Part shown: piece after piece, positions 44,585 through 57,002 of the stretch
Position numbering within the stretch: position 1 is the first letter of the stretch
Layout: each line of letters starts with the position of its first letter
NCBI GenBank assembly: GCA_022813625.1
Contig: JAKLMB010000059.1
Coordinates: 1 to 59,734, forward strand
Length of the DNA stretch: 59,734 bases
DNA from: Aaosphaeria pasadenensis
Lineage: Eukaryota; Ascomycota; Dothideomycetes; Pleosporales
Direction: 5' to 3'
Notes under the pieces: model-generated
Told to the model about the DNA's origin: nothing
What the model saw: the letters and a program-made list of their open reading frames with translations, nothing else
The model's database searches: none
Translations under genes and position numbers: made by a program

Positions 44585-47220
44585 TGTGCTGCTTGCGAAC
44601 TGGCGTGATATTCTCTGTTGGAAAGGGATGAGGTGGCGTGGGTGGAAGATGCGACAAGTTTGACACTGTACAGCAGGTAACATAGGAGGTAAACCAACTT
44701 GTAGGTACAGCACTTCAAATGGGAACATATCATCAGCATAAATATACGTAGTACAGAAAAGCGGTACCGCAGCATTCCGAGGGAAATAAAATGTGATGCA
44801 TTGATTCGCTCGATGCACCATATCCACTAAGCACTAAGTCTGATTGGTCCACCTGAGTACCTATGCTTGATAGTGCTGAGTCTGACTCCCAAGGGAGGTA
44901 GTATACAAAGAAGACTGCATTTCACGTACGAGAAAGCGCAAATGAAATTGGCGACGTGTTGAAGAAATGACTTTCAACAAGCTGCGTCAAGCATTCAGCT
45001 CTTGTATCTGGTGATTTGAAGATCGTCCTGCTCCGCTTCCCTGTTCGGGTGATCGATGCGATCTTCCCTTAACCGAGAAACCGAGAGCCCTTGAAAGGGG
45101 GTTCGAGGGAGAGTAAAAAGTTGTTAAGTAGTCTCCAATGAGTGTACGGGCCAACAGTATAAGCTGAGAATTATCGTGATTCACTTTGCTTCGGAAATTG
45201 CGGATGACAAGTCGATATATCTTCGCGCGCAACGTTATATCCGTTCGCCCAAGATGGCCTACAGCCTCATATTGTATGTTTGTCACTTATCATGCCGTTC
45301 GTTGCAACGAGTGTCCACGTACCAATGAACGACACATAGTATTACGCAGTACCTTACTGGATGAAAGCCTGCTTTTTGCACCTTGTGGGGATATGAGCAA
45401 TTCATAGAGCGGACATCTGGAAAGAAAGCTAATTCACCACGAGGGGTGAGAATGCACTTCTACGGAAGCTTCTGTCGCATTTAAGGTGCTACCGCATGTT
45501 GACAAACCATGGTAATGGAGCGACCGGGAAAATTGAACCCACGTGCTACGGCGCAGCTACAACTATATATTACACCGAATCCTTGACTCCATGCGATCGG
45601 AGGAACAGTTGCTCCTCTTGCTCGACTGCTTATTCGATTCTCCTCTCCCCACAGCAAGATTTCTATCTCCAGAGTTGGACCAGTTGGCGCTCTAGACTGG
45701 GAACTAAAGGCGGCCCCCAACGGCTGCCATGGGTATGGCGTAGAATTCCGCCTGGCTTTTTCTTCTCTCAATTGCCAATGAGCCCTCGCCACGAACCTAA
45801 CACGAGACGATCTCAAACATCACCTCATTAAGTCGAAAATGTCAGCAAATCCAACCCAGTATGGCAAAGTCGAGTCCTACATACAGGGTAAATCACTAAT
45901 AGTTCGAAGTCAATTACGGGCTCGCTTGGGCAGCGCCCGACGAGCCGACAGCGAAACGTGCCGTTCGTAGAAGCGCCGTGGCTCGAGCTATCGCTGGATT
46001 GTAATGGTCTGAGCAGGGCTGAGACATGGCTAATGTTGGTGATAATCGTCGGGGTTGGGCATGGGGTGGGGCGTAGGTTAAGTCGCAGTAGTTATATTGC
46101 ATTGTGCCGGTGATTGGCATGTCCAAGGAAGATGATACAGCGAAGCAGTACGCCCTTCGTAAGCAGTGACAATGGAAGTACGGGCAACGCGTACTGTGTA
46201 TATAGGTGAACCATTGAAAAACTCCTGTCTCTTTTCCCCATATACTTGCACGGTTGAGTTCTCCCGTCCCGTGAGTCGTGAGCCGTGATGCGATGGGAGA
46301 TACGATGGGGCTCAGGCCTGCGGTTTTCGAGGCTCAATGCCTCGTAACGCACCGTGCGTTGCAAACGGGCATTCGCTACGCACTACAAGTACCAAGTACT
46401 TGTTAAACTGCCTCGTCGATATGTATGTACCATGTCGACCATTAGTTAACAAAGTGTCCATCTATCGGGCCATAAGTTGGTCCTCAAACCCACTAGATTA
46501 CGCCCCGTCCCGTTGGAGACGGCCGTGCCCCTGATGCAGAGCCATGCGCCCCTGCAATATCTGCGCCTACCTGGACAGTCTTGACTACACCAGTACCAGA
46601 GAGGATGGAAGTTGTCACTTAGTCGCATCTTTTGGGAGTTAGAGCATGGCAATTATACCAAAATACAATATAGTGCAGGCTTCACTAATTTCACTGCCTG
46701 CAGTCTCGCTCACACTCAACTCATTATGTACTCGAGGCCATGGCATCTCTCGCGCGATGCAGGTGGGACCGGGGGAGAGATACCCTGCGAGCGAGTCTAA
46801 TGGCCAGTCCAGTCCAGATGCTTCACCCCCAAGGGCGGCAAATGGATCTTCTTAATCAAATAGAAAGATGGACCGGGGGCAAACGAACGCCCTGTCAGCA
46901 ATACATAGCTACGGGGCCAGGCTTTCCATGCGCGAGAGACAGAAGAGAGACGGAGCACTCTGAAACCTTGAAGGGGTTCTGCAGATTACATAGAGATTCC
47001 ATTCCTACGGTTCCTTTTTGCATCTTGCGCCTGCACCTGCTGTGCCTCGTCGGACTCTGGCCGTTCCCTTTGTCTTCCCTTCCCTCCGAATCATCGTCAC
47101 TCGTTACATTGAGTGTAACATCGTCCTCTAGGAAGCATATTTCTGGTCACTTACGTCTGTTTGGGTTTCTTGCGTTTTTCTTGTCGCGACGATCACGGCG
47201 GAATTGGATAAGGAAGCGCC
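44585..47220. other. 2.6-kb region without a supported gene
   Basis: Several 60-200-codon frames occur but none shows a domain or codon-like character. The part from about 46900 on is probably the leader of the gene starting at 47221. No RNA gene recognised. Confidence 0.4.
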
Positions 47221-48325
47221 ATGGCGGGACAGGAGATGGTTGGGGTTTCGGTATGTTTTGCCATTATTTTCTCCTCTGCCATTTATGTGCCTATCTTGCG
47301 GTCGCTTTGTACGTCTGGTCAAGTCCATCGCACACACCACGTGCTGTTACGTCGACGTAAAACACTACATGCATGTGCTCGACGGTTAACAAAGAACACA
47401 GGTCACACCGTTGAAGCAAGCATCAGAAAACTACCCGGAACCCATTAATCCAGAAGGCCCTCTACACAATTTCCCGGAGGCTGTCGATTTCTCCCAGCAG
47501 GACCAGAAGCATCAATACCTGGCCAGTGATCCTTACAACGCACATGGCGGGTACAACGGCAACTACGATTACGGGGTTCACAGTCGGGGTGGAAGCAGCG
47601 CGGGAGGTGCGCTGGGCCATGAACGGAATCACAGCGACCTCGAGCCCGACACGCGAAGCAGCGGGAAGAAGTTCATGCAGCGCTGGCGGTGGCCGCTAAT
47701 CCTCGTGGTGGGATTGTTGATCGCGTTGATTTCCGGGGTGATTGGAGGATTTGTGGGCAAAACCATCGAGGGCAACAAGTACAAGGACGAAATCGCTCTC
47801 ATGAGTACCCGTGCAAACTCTTCTGAGAGTAACAACGCAACGAAGTGTGAGGCCAGCCCAGTAGTGACACCATCGTCGACACCTACCGCGATACCAACGG
47901 AGAATACCTGTAAGAACGGGACCACAGAGCCAATCCTGGAGTTGAAGATTCCCGACATGAAGTGTCCTGGCAGCAACAACGAGAAGTTCCGCAGTACCTG
48001 GGCATCGACTTCGTACTTCATGCTGTGCAATGCGGCGTGGGGTGGTAATGATCTATTTTATACGTTTGCACCGACACCATCTGATTGTATCGATTCCTGC
48101 TCGAGTTACAATGGAAACCTGAAGGAGGGCGATGGTATGAAGAGATGTGTCGGTGGAAGTTTTATCCCCGCGTGGGTGAATCAGAGTGAGGCGATTGCCG
48201 CGGTAGGGACTCGAGGTGGAAACTGTTATCTGAAGTGGGGAACAGATCAGTTGGAGAGGAACAAGGCGAAGTTCGAGGTGGTCAGTTTGTGTCTAGAGGG
48301 CCAGTGTGAGGATGTGAACTTGTAA
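47221..48325 (+). CDS. Single-pass membrane protein with Cys-rich extracellular domain (Apple/PAN-like)
   Basis: The large frame starts without an ATG. A short first exon, 47221-47250 (MAGQEMVGVS), joined over a 151-nt intron (GTATGT ... ACACAG) to 47402-48325, supplies the start and gives 317 residues. Residues 1-100 are hydrophilic, Gly/Asn/Tyr-rich and disordered. A single membrane helix follows a basic stop (KKFMQRWRW) at about 108-129 (PLILVVGLLIALISGVIGG). After a Ser/Thr/Pro stalk comes a domain with about ten cysteines and a PAN/Apple-like pattern (LCNAAWGGNDLFYTFAPTPSDC, then CSSYNG, KRCVGGSFIPAWV, NCYLKWG, SLCLEGQC). It is likely a plasma-membrane surface or wall-contact protein with an unknown ligand; such proteins are common and unstudied in filamentous ascomycetes. 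Confidence 0.8.
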
Positions 48326-49471
48326 AATTGCCGTCGGCGGAGGTTTGCCATCTTGGAAGCGAAATTATAGTAATGCCCTATATTGTGACTATCATTTACA
48401 TCCTTTTCCTTGATTACAACCAAATATCCCTTCTTGTACATACAATTCTTTTCGTGTTTGGAACGAGCGCGAACGGATTAAGTAGTTAATATCATAGAGA
48501 TGAGGCGACTCTCTACTTCCAAGTATATGTATGCCGCAGATGACGGCTTGAAGCTGAGCACATGATGTCTAGGTTGACACGAGTAGCGAAAGGGAGATGC
48601 GAGGAATCCATTCATTAGACTGGACGATCGTGGTATGATAAATCCAAGATGAAAAGACATTATTCTACCGAGTCAAGATTCAACTCGCATCCCCAGGCTT
48701 GTCGGATTCCTCCAGTCTATTCATCGCGCTAATGAAACAGTTTCCAGATTAGGACATAATCGCGCCGACCAATCGCATCACAGGCTTCTGCCTCCACCAT
48801 CCCCCATACGATCCCCATCTTCATCACTCGGGTGAACTCAGCCACCGAGCTGGGGAGGTCCCGATGTGAAAAGACTCGTCGTACTGGTGGACTAGGTCAT
48901 TTCTGGTTTGAGTCAGATGCGACAGTCGTGGCACTGCAGTTCAACTTGCACCGTTACCGTCATCGCAGTCTTCCTCCTAGCAATCTGTGGCGTACGTCAG
49001 TCCGGGTTTGGGCGAATCAAGTGTCGTCATTGACTTATATCGTCCCCTCCAGTCTAATCCTCTGGGGGAACACGATGCGACAAACACCTCATTTGCGCTT
49101 TGATACTCTTTTTCATGCAGTTTGATAGTTTCCTTCGCGCGCATTGAAGATTAGCGGATGACGATGCATGTCGGTTAAGAGGTTTCAAGATCGAGATATA
49201 AAGGTAAGACATGATTCCCTCGTTGTCTTTGCATTCAGAACAAGCATCCAGCATCCGATCTCGATATACATCGATCGGGCTCATCCATTCGACATTCCTA
49301 AAATTGTATCATATCACATAAAGCACATCAATATCATACATATCCACCCTTCTCTGCCTGTCGTCTCCTTTCAAACAAGAATCGCACACCAGCCATCCAT
49401 TCACACCTCCACATCCAAACTCCAACACCACCCAAACCATACAAAGACACCCCATTACCAAAACACCAACA
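48326..49471. other. Intergenic region, no gene seen
   Basis: 1.1 kb. The last part (about 49270-49470) is C/A-rich and looks like the leader of the next gene. Confidence 0.4.
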
Positions 49472-50023
49472 ATGTGCCACAGACGCTGCAACAACGCCTA
49501 CCAACAACCCATCTCCTGCTGCGGCACCCGCCGCCAACAACGCCGCGAGCAACGCCTCGCCCGCCGATCCGAAGGTCCAATCCACCAACTCGTCTACGCA
49601 GTCGCACAACCCCAACCCCAACCCCAGTCCCGCCAACTCCAGCTCCAACCAAACTCTCTCTTCGCTGTTCAAGATCAGCCCTACGGCTCGTGCTACGCTC
49701 CGTGCCGGCGCAGGAGAAAGGGCGGCATGGCGTCCCTCCTCATAGCGGGAATCGGCCTCGGCGTCGAGAAGTTGAGGGAGAAGAAGGAGAAGAAGAAGGT
49801 CGCTGCTGCTGCTGCTGCCGCTGCTGGAGGAGATGCGTCATCCTTGTCAGCGACACAAGAGAGGGGTGTTTTTGAGAGAGGGGTGCCGAGGAAGAGTGAG
49901 GAGGAGAGGAGGGGAAGTTTTGATAGCATGAGGAGTGATGCGGAGCAGGATGGGGTGCCGCCGCCGAGGTATGAGGATGTTGTTCGGGAGGGACATGGTG
50001 CAGTGGGTAGCAGGAGGGTTTAA
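49472..50023 (+). CDS. Low-complexity basic/Ala-rich protein with C-terminal PPxY motif
   Basis: Intronless, 183 residues. The ATG at 49472 sits in a good fungal context (CAACAATGTG). The N-terminal 35 residues are Cys/Arg/Gln-rich (CCGTRRQQRREQ), followed by a Pro-Gln repeat, a short hydrophobic segment (MASLLIAGIGLGVEKL) and a Lys/Glu tract with an alanine run. The C-terminus is Ser/Glu/Arg-rich and holds PPPRYEDVV, a PPxY motif that can bind WW domains of Rsp5-type ubiquitin ligases. Such C-termini are frequent in small fungal membrane-associated or adaptor proteins. A second, longer frame overlapping it upstream was judged a shadow. Function unknown. Confidence 0.55.
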   Translation: MCHRRCNNAYQQPISCCGTRRQQRREQRLARRSEGPIHQLVYAVAQPQPQPQSRQLQLQPNSLFAVQDQPYGSCYAPCRRRRKGGMASLLIAGIGLGVEKLREKKEKKKVAAAAAAAAGGDASSLSATQERGVFERGVPRKSEEERRGSFDSMRSDAEQDGVPPPRYEDVVREGHGAVGSRRV

Positions 50024-50456
50024 TGGGGGATGGAAGTTTTCATGGAGAGGGTTGGAGTGTACGTTCTTGGTGGGCCTTTCGACTTGGTGTTTGGTGTTGT
50101 ATCAATTTGTTTATATTTACTTTTCAACCTTTCCTTATACATACATTTATACGGATCACGAGGATCAGATCATAGCAATACTCAAATTGAATGATTCCAA
50201 GCTGAAATTTTTCTTATGGAGAATTGTTCTTATTGCATGGCAGTTACCAAAGACATTTGTTTCATGATCATCAATGAACTCAAATTGAAGTAGAGATATG
50301 AGGAACGTCAAAAAGAAAATCGGGTATATCGACGTCATTGACAAGCAAAGCCCTATGCACATCCCAGTCGTCCTACCATTATCTTCTACTAGACAAGACA
50401 TCTTGAAACCACATATCAAGACCACATCCGTCCGTTTGATTTAGCAGTATCGAAGT
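50024..50456. other. Convergent intergenic region
   Basis: 433 nt between the 3' ends of the PPxY protein gene and the P450 gene. No gene seen. Confidence 0.45.
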
Positions 50457-52530
50457 CTAGTTTGTGGTGGAAGTCACGAACACCCTGACACCCTTCGAGT
50501 CTGTCCGGACCACCGGAATGAAGAAGTCGTGACCCATTTCCACGTCAGTCACGTCCGCCTCGAAAAGCTCGAACGTGTAGCGACGGAACATCATCCCCAG
50601 CGTGAGATATAGTTCTGTCCAGGCAAGACTGACAAAAACTCGTTAGCATATGGATCTACCTCAGGACCAAAAGAATATCAGAAAAGGAATAAGAGAGATG
50701 ATACGTACTTGATACCCAAACAGCTCCTGGTCCCCCGCCCAAAGCTGACCATGAACTTGTCCAACGGAACACCATCCCTCGTCTTAGGTTCGTCGAGCCA
50801 CCTCTCCGGGATGTATGCCCTCGAGTCCGGGAAGATGCTCTCGTCATGCGAGACCTCGGAGATCGTCATGCCGACCGACGTCCCGGCTGGGATGACATAC
50901 CCGCCGTACGTGAAGGGTTTGTCGTGGGTTCGCGGGTTGCGCGCGGAGAGGCCGTACGACATGCGCGCCGCCTCCATGATGCAGGCCTTGAGGTAGGGGA
51001 GGGATTCCAATTTGACGAGATCGAGGGGCGCGGCGCGATTGGGGAACGCGGCGACGAGGTCGGCGTGCAGGCGCTCGTAGATGCGCGGGGTGTTGATGAT
51101 GTGGAAGGATGCGATGGAAAGGGTGAATGCTGTGGTCTCGACGCCGCCGCCCACGACGATCTGGGCTTCATCCGCCAGTCGGCGATGCGACTTGTCTTCG
51201 TCGGGAAGCCTGCTGGTCAGGATCTCCTGAAAGATGGTCTTCTTTGCGTCGTTGGTCTTGACGTTTTCGCCTTTGAGGGTCCGGCCCACAACGTCCCATT
51301 GGTCGCGCTTGAACTTCAGGAGGGGCTTTGCGGCGGGTTGGAGCCATTCGGTGATGGAGTCTGGAATGGCGTTCATGAGGGGGAGGATGGCAGGGAATTG
51401 GGTCGCGAGGTGGCCGGTCGCACCGATCTTGGAGAATGCCTCGTGAAAGGATTCGAATTCCGGGTTCTTGAGTTGGGCATAGTTGAAACCGAAGAAGTAG
51501 TCCATGATAATGTCGCCGGTCAGGGCAGGGAAAGCATGGCTGAGGTTGAGTGGTTCCTTGCGGGCTTCGAATTCATTGATGCGGGTGGCAAAGGTGTCGA
51601 TATGCCGTTCGAGGATGTGGATGAAATTGAGAATGGAGCGCCGCGAGAACCTGGACAGGCATTAGAATGGGCTCGAAGAAGACTTGTTGAAGCAGAACAA
51701 GTCTGTAAAATAAGAATAATCGAAATTGGAAGAATAGAACAGAAGGCTAGATGAGAACAGGAAACCAGAGAAAGAAGACGAGAAGGAAAGTTAGATGACA
51801 AGGTAGATCGATAGTACAAACAACCACGAGAAATATGATTGAATACTACAACGCCCGTTCATTGAAAACGGACGGACGTTGGGGAAAAATTCATGATCGG
51901 GATATACTTGATATGACCAGCGTATGTGTAATCATAGAGTAGATAGAATGGAGCAGAGCAATACATACATGGGATTCAGGGCGGCGCGTCTACGCTTGTG
52001 AAAAGCTCCGTTCACGGTAGTGAGGACCGAATGCTCGCTCCCGAAGCGGTTGTCCCAGCCATCTTTGTTTGGATGTTGGGTCTTGGTGTAGAATGTCTCG
52101 AAGAAGCGACTATCTCTGATGTGAATCTCGTTTGGGGTCACACGAATGATTGGTCCTAACACAGGGTGTCAGTAAGCCACAGCATATGTCACCTTTTGTC
52201 GTACCGCAGTCGTGGGCGAGGAGGCACAGCGAAGGACGATTGCATAATCGCCGGATGAAGAGTATACATACCGTATTTGTCGTGAAGTTGGCTGATTTTA
52301 CGCGAATACTGTCCCTTGAGGAGGATTTCGTAGTATGCCTCGTACAAGGATGTGACAGCAGCGAGTTTTGGGCCAGGGAACTTGGCGAGCGGATGGAGGA
52401 ACAGACGATGGAAAATTAAGCCGAGGTTGTAGAGGACGAAGGCAATCGCTACAATGGCAGTGGGCGACAGCGACAGTAGCAGCGACAGCGGCGAGGCATC
52501 TATTCGAGGTGAAGGGGTACCCGGGTCCAT
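50457..52530 (-). CDS. Cytochrome P450 monooxygenase (trichodiene-oxygenase-like clan)
   Basis: Four exons: 52272-52530, 51969-52155, 50709-51650 and 50457-50628, giving 519 residues. An N-terminal membrane anchor (about 20-45, LLLSLSPTAIVAIAFVLYN) is followed by HPLAKFPGPKLAA and GPIIRVTPNEIHI. The diagnostic segment HKRRRAALNPMFSRRSI is restored by splicing and is typical of a large fungal P450 group that includes trichodiene oxygenases and many unassigned members. I helix: VVGGGVETTAFTL. ExxR: MEAAR. PERW: IPERWLD. Heme loop: FGRGTRSCLGINLAW, with the last residues coming from exon 4. It is ER-bound and needs a P450 reductase. The substrate is unknown. It is divergent from the LaeA-like methyltransferase over a 2.4-kb gap, with no backbone synthase in view. 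Confidence 0.93.
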
Positions 52531-54903
52531 GGTAGAAGTCTGACAGCGCTCGTGATGCGGAATGGGAGTAGCTCTCACAATCCAATCCGCGCGAGCGATT
52601 GCAGGTGTCTCTGAGTCTTATGTGACCGGATGGGAGGGATGGGGGAAATGGGGGACGGGGGTAGCGAAGGGGGTTCGGGAGGATCCATGCGAATGCAGGG
52701 AGAAGGTTCACGAGTACTGGTGGAGTGGTGGGATAATGGCTTGCCACAAACTGCAGGTCAGTGTCGTCTGCATCTCTCGGCTTATACGGAGTATATAGAC
52801 AGTAGTCATCTTGGGCGGCTGAGATAGGTAGAGAGACATGGTTCGTTTGAGGGATTGAGAAACAGCAGAGTGGGGGAAACAGGCGCGTCAGATCAGGGAT
52901 TCAATGTGGTGATGCTGATAGGGGAGAGCAAACAATATGGCATATGGACAAACGACATTAGCGATGTAGACGATGTATCGCGGATGCGTGCAAGCGAACT
53001 CATGTCCTTACTGTAAGCCTTGAGAAGAGTCTTGACAATGACCCTTGTCCGCGGGTAGACCGTGGACGAAGTAGAGATAACTAGAGAATAGACCACTCTG
53101 GTGCTCTATCTATGTCTCTTGGGAAATACAACTCAACAGATGCGAAAAGCATCATTAGTACGGAGTAGATGCTCCGCAGTACTCTGGTACTACGAGTAGT
53201 TACACAGAACGAGTCACACGGTGGACTGGAACTGTCTTTCTTCGGGGACTTGATTACTGGATGCAGCAAAGAGGCATCATGCAACTTCTTCTGCTGCAAA
53301 CACAGACAGTGTGTATTTTCTCTACGTGTCTAGTACATGCCAGACTCGAATCACAAAACTGTCGCAGATCTGATGGACGCCCTCGCGAGTATGTACAATA
53401 ATCACTACAACATTACTGGCAGTTCCAAGTGAGGTGACCCGTTTCCGCGCGGCCACGGGTATTGATTTGTGTCGGATGTAGATGGAAGCAGGAGGATCGT
53501 TGGGGATCAATACGATGGTAAAACAATGGAGAAAACGGTCGAAAAGGGATTCGTTTCAACCGTTCAAATCATTCCATTCGTTAGAGCCAGCCGCAGGTGG
53601 GCAGGATCACTGCTTGGGGGATAATGGAGATGGAAGGGTGAATGGCGCAAAGATGCGGGAAGACGGCGACTACGGCGACCATTCCCTCTCAGGTACGCAC
53701 CTCCACACCTAGTACAGCCTAGGGTGGGATGCTGGCAATGCTGCTGATCAACCGAGGGATAATTAGTTATGTATTAGTTCGAGGAAATATTGGTTAAAAG
53801 AGAAATGAATTGCGGCTACTGGACGGAGTTGGGTGCGAGAAGAGAAGAGTTGGTGCGACGGGCCGAATGCCACGCTGTTAGCACGAGCTGTTCTCCACCA
53901 GCCAGTGCGCGTGGTCTTCGTACTCTTGTCTTGTCACACGGTAAGTCTGTAACTATTCGATCGTATGTTTGTAGACTACTGGTGGAGGCCGTTGACTGTA
54001 GGCCGTAGGTATATGTGCTCCCTATCATATTGACAAGATGTACTCCGTCGAAGTAGTACGTATTGTGTAGTAGTACAAGTGGTAAGTACTAATAATACTA
54101 CTAAACAGGTCATCTAGTAGTACTGTTGTAGTACGAGATAGCATAGGATGGATCATGTTTCTGATGCTCTACAGGTCTTCCATGTTCATGGGCGTATGTT
54201 ACTTGTATAGGCCTCCATGCCTACACATACAGAACCGTAAACGTAGCTATGTCCATGCAAGTGTGCAGTAATTAATCCCTCCGTGTAGGGAACGGACCGG
54301 ACAGGACAAGACAGGACAAGACGACACAAGACAACCAGAACCAGACAAGGGAAGGGAGGAAGAGCGAGCGAATTGATTCATCTGCTACAAGAATTGTGGA
54401 CTGATCCCTTTCCTCTCCTCTCCACATCCACCGCTTCCTGGTAAACTTGTTACCTATACAGTATACACTTACCGAGTACTTGTAATTTCATTGCTTCTCG
54501 GTCTTTCTCTCGTCCTTTGCTCTCGCCTCTATTCTTTCTCTACTCTCTACACAGTACGCGCACACACTGCTGAACGCTACTTACTTACTGTGCCGCACAG
54601 TAATAACCATTCATATTAACCACCTCCCCAAACCCCACTCTTCCTTCATCGCTCTGTCTGTCTTGAACCTTCCCCATAATCTCTCGTATTATACAAGTGC
54701 TCCTACGGCGGTCCTACCCACCCATCCGCCTATCTCTCCCCCAAGTACCTACGCCCTCATCGCCTCCTCACAGCATCCTCTCTCTCGCCCATACTCCTGC
54801 CAGTACTCTTTCATACGCTCATAGAGACGAATTGAACGGCCAAACAAACGATAGCACTGTACCATTATCCACGGCGTTGTGTTGAAAGCGCGCCAAAATC
54901 GCA
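52531..54903. other. 2.4-kb divergent intergenic region
   Basis: No supported gene. Repeated TACGGAGTA/AGTAC words occur, for example around 53156-53206 (TACGGAGTAG, then AGTAC, GGTACTACG). A GGACAAGACA repeat lies near 54300-54330. The last 500 nt are pyrimidine-rich and look like the promoter and leader of the methyltransferase. Confidence 0.45.
54055..54134. repeat. AGTAC-rich short repeat cluster
   Basis: Five copies of AGTAC start at 54055, 54072, 54085, 54119 and 54130, within 80 nt, alternating with TACTA words. Possibly low-complexity drift or a protein-binding array. Confidence 0.45.
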
Positions 54904-56171
54904 ATGTCGGCGTCGGGCGGTCCAGGCGACACGGGACTCGCTCCCCTCTCATCCAACCCTCCACAAGCGCAACCCCAATCATCATCATCATCACCACAAC
55001 AGCAACAATCACAACCACAGACTCAATCACAGGCAGACCCACAGCCTCAACCCCAATCTCAACCTTCGCAAGACCCAGTACCAGATACGAACCGGGATGA
55101 CGACTTCGACGACCCCCTCCAGCTCGTCCCCGACACTGCAACCCCGACCGACTCAGACACCGACTCTGCCTTCGAAGGCCACTCCACCGCCAGCACCTCC
55201 CTCGCCTCCTCCATCCTAAACTACGAGTACACAAATGGACGTCGGTACCATGGCTATCGCTCCGGCGCATACCTCCTTCCCAATGACGATGAAGAGCAGG
55301 ACCGCCTCGACCTACTCCACCACATCTTCCTCCTAATGCTCGGCGGGAAGCTCTACGACGCCCCGATCGACCCCCCTCCGTCTCGAGTCCTCGATATTGG
55401 CACAGGCACAGGAATCTGGGCCATCGACTTCGCAGACGAAAACCCTGGCTCCGAGATTCTGGGCACCGACCTCTCCCCAATCCAGCCCACCTGGGTTCCT
55501 CCCAATGCCAAATTCTACATTGATGACGCTGAGTCCGACTGGGTCTACTCCTCCTCCGAGCGCTTCGACTTCATCCACATCCGTGGCTTGTCTGGCGGCA
55601 TAAATGACTGGGACAAGTTGATCAGGCAGTGCTATGATAACATTCAACCTGGCGGTTGGTTGGAGTTCCAGGAGCCGGAGGCGTGGGTGCTGAGTGACGA
55701 TGACACCATTGACCGCGCACCCAACATGAGGCAATGGCAAGAACTCGTCAATGAGGCCGCGGCAAAATTTAGTAAAGAGATCCGCGTCGCCAGTGGCCTG
55801 AAGGAGAAGATGGCCGCTGCCGGCTTCGTGGACCTGCATGAGAAGATGGTCAAGGTATGTTTCATCCACTTTCACATCGCTGTTTACCTTGCTCTTCTTG
55901 ATGTGAACGTATTTCGCTAACATTCGTCGAAATATAGGTACCCATAGGACCCTGGGCTAAGGACCCAAAGCAGAAGGAAATCGGCCGCTACCAGCGTGAG
56001 CACATGGCTATGGGTATCGAGCCATACACCTTCGGCTTCATCGGAAAGGTGCTCGGGTGGAGCGAGGAGGAATGCAAGATCATCACCGCCAAGGTAATCA
56101 ACGAAGTCCGGGATCGTAGCCTTCATCTCTACCTGAGGTTCTTCTTCGTGTATGGACGGAAGCCCGAGTAG
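54904..56171 (+). CDS. LaeA-like SAM-dependent methyltransferase
   Basis: Two exons, 54904-55854 and 55938-56171 (intron 83 nt, GTATGT...ATATAG), give 394 residues. Residues 1-90 are disordered, rich in Gln, Pro and Ser with an acidic end. The methyltransferase core begins with NYEYTNGRRYHGYRSGAY (about 106-123), then motif I RVLDIGTGTGIWAIDFADEN (161-180), GTDLSPIQPTWVPPN, FDFIHIRGL and the post-core GGWLEFQEPE. The second exon adds PIGPWAKDPKQKEIGRYQ and EPYTFGFIGKVLGW, typical of LaeA and LaeA-like proteins. Some members regulate secondary metabolism and development in the nucleus; most are uncharacterised. It is more likely a LaeA-like paralogue than LaeA itself, since many exist per genome. 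Divergent from the P450. Confidence 0.9.
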
Positions 56172-57002
56172 CGTTTCAACGACAGCAAGGATCGAAGATA
56201 AACAGTAGAATCGGAGCATTGGTATGAGATTAGCGGGTATGTGGCGTTTCTTCGGTGCCCAAGTCGACGACTGGAGGTTGAGCATCTTGCTGTATGGTTT
56301 CTTGAAAGCCTCTTAGTTTTTCATCTTCATTCATTTGATTTCACAGCAAACACCGAGCGACATGTGAGCGACATTGTTTCCACTTAGCAAGTTACGACTG
56401 ATAGCATAAAAAAAGGGATGAAAAACATCGAATGTCGATTGAAAATCATATCATTATCTTAACACTTTGTCTCCTGTCCTCTTTTCCAGGCTCTCCCATT
56501 GTTGCATGTTGCGTACACTCATCTTTTTGGGGCGGGGATACTCTCTAATATACGGGACGGTTGACGTATAAAATTTCCCGCATGTGACCTTACAATCAAC
56601 CCAAACGGGTAGTTAAGAGGGGATATCAAAGCTGAGCAGTTGCTACACAGTATAGCACGAACGTTTGATCGAAACCTTTAATCGTTCCTCCTCCATAAAC
56701 ACCCAGCCATCAATCACCCTTGTCTTTGTATAGTCATGACCGTCGAATTGCCATCGGCGCTTTGGCATGCTGAACCTCCCCCATCTTGTTGATCTTTCGA
56801 CCACTGGCCGGATTGCATGCAGCCTTGTGCAGTTGAGCGAAGGACGCCTCCCTGTGCGCCTTGTGGTCGGGCATGACTGGCCAGCTCATCACCACAGCCG
56901 CCTTGGTTGAGATGTATATCCTCAGCCTTAACCCCGCTTCTCTCATTCATCACAAAATATCCATCGAAGAAGTAGCAAAGCAATCCGCTGTTACAGCTCA
57001 CC
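56172..57002. other. Intergenic region before the 785-residue gene
   Basis: 831 nt with no supported gene. Confidence 0.45.

Noticed and set aside
45481..45831. Overlapping 111-codon frames on both strands
   Set aside because: Neither has a domain, splice continuation or protein-like composition.
46740..47360. 206-codon + strand frame with a hydrophobic tail
   Set aside because: It overlaps the start exon and first intron of the membrane-protein gene in another frame and has no protein-like composition.
49168..49875. 235-codon + strand frame, Pro/Thr-rich
   Set aside because: It runs through a C/A-rich leader and overlaps the PPxY protein in another frame. The low complexity reflects base composition; the 49472 frame has the better start context and a meaningful C-terminus.
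50846..51754. 302-codon + strand frame opposite the P450
   Set aside because: Antisense shadow of the GC-rich P450 exon 3, which has clear motifs on the minus strand.
54749..55480. 243-codon minus-strand Arg/Gly-rich frame
   Set aside because: Antisense of the Gln/Pro-rich and SAM-binding parts of the methyltransferase.
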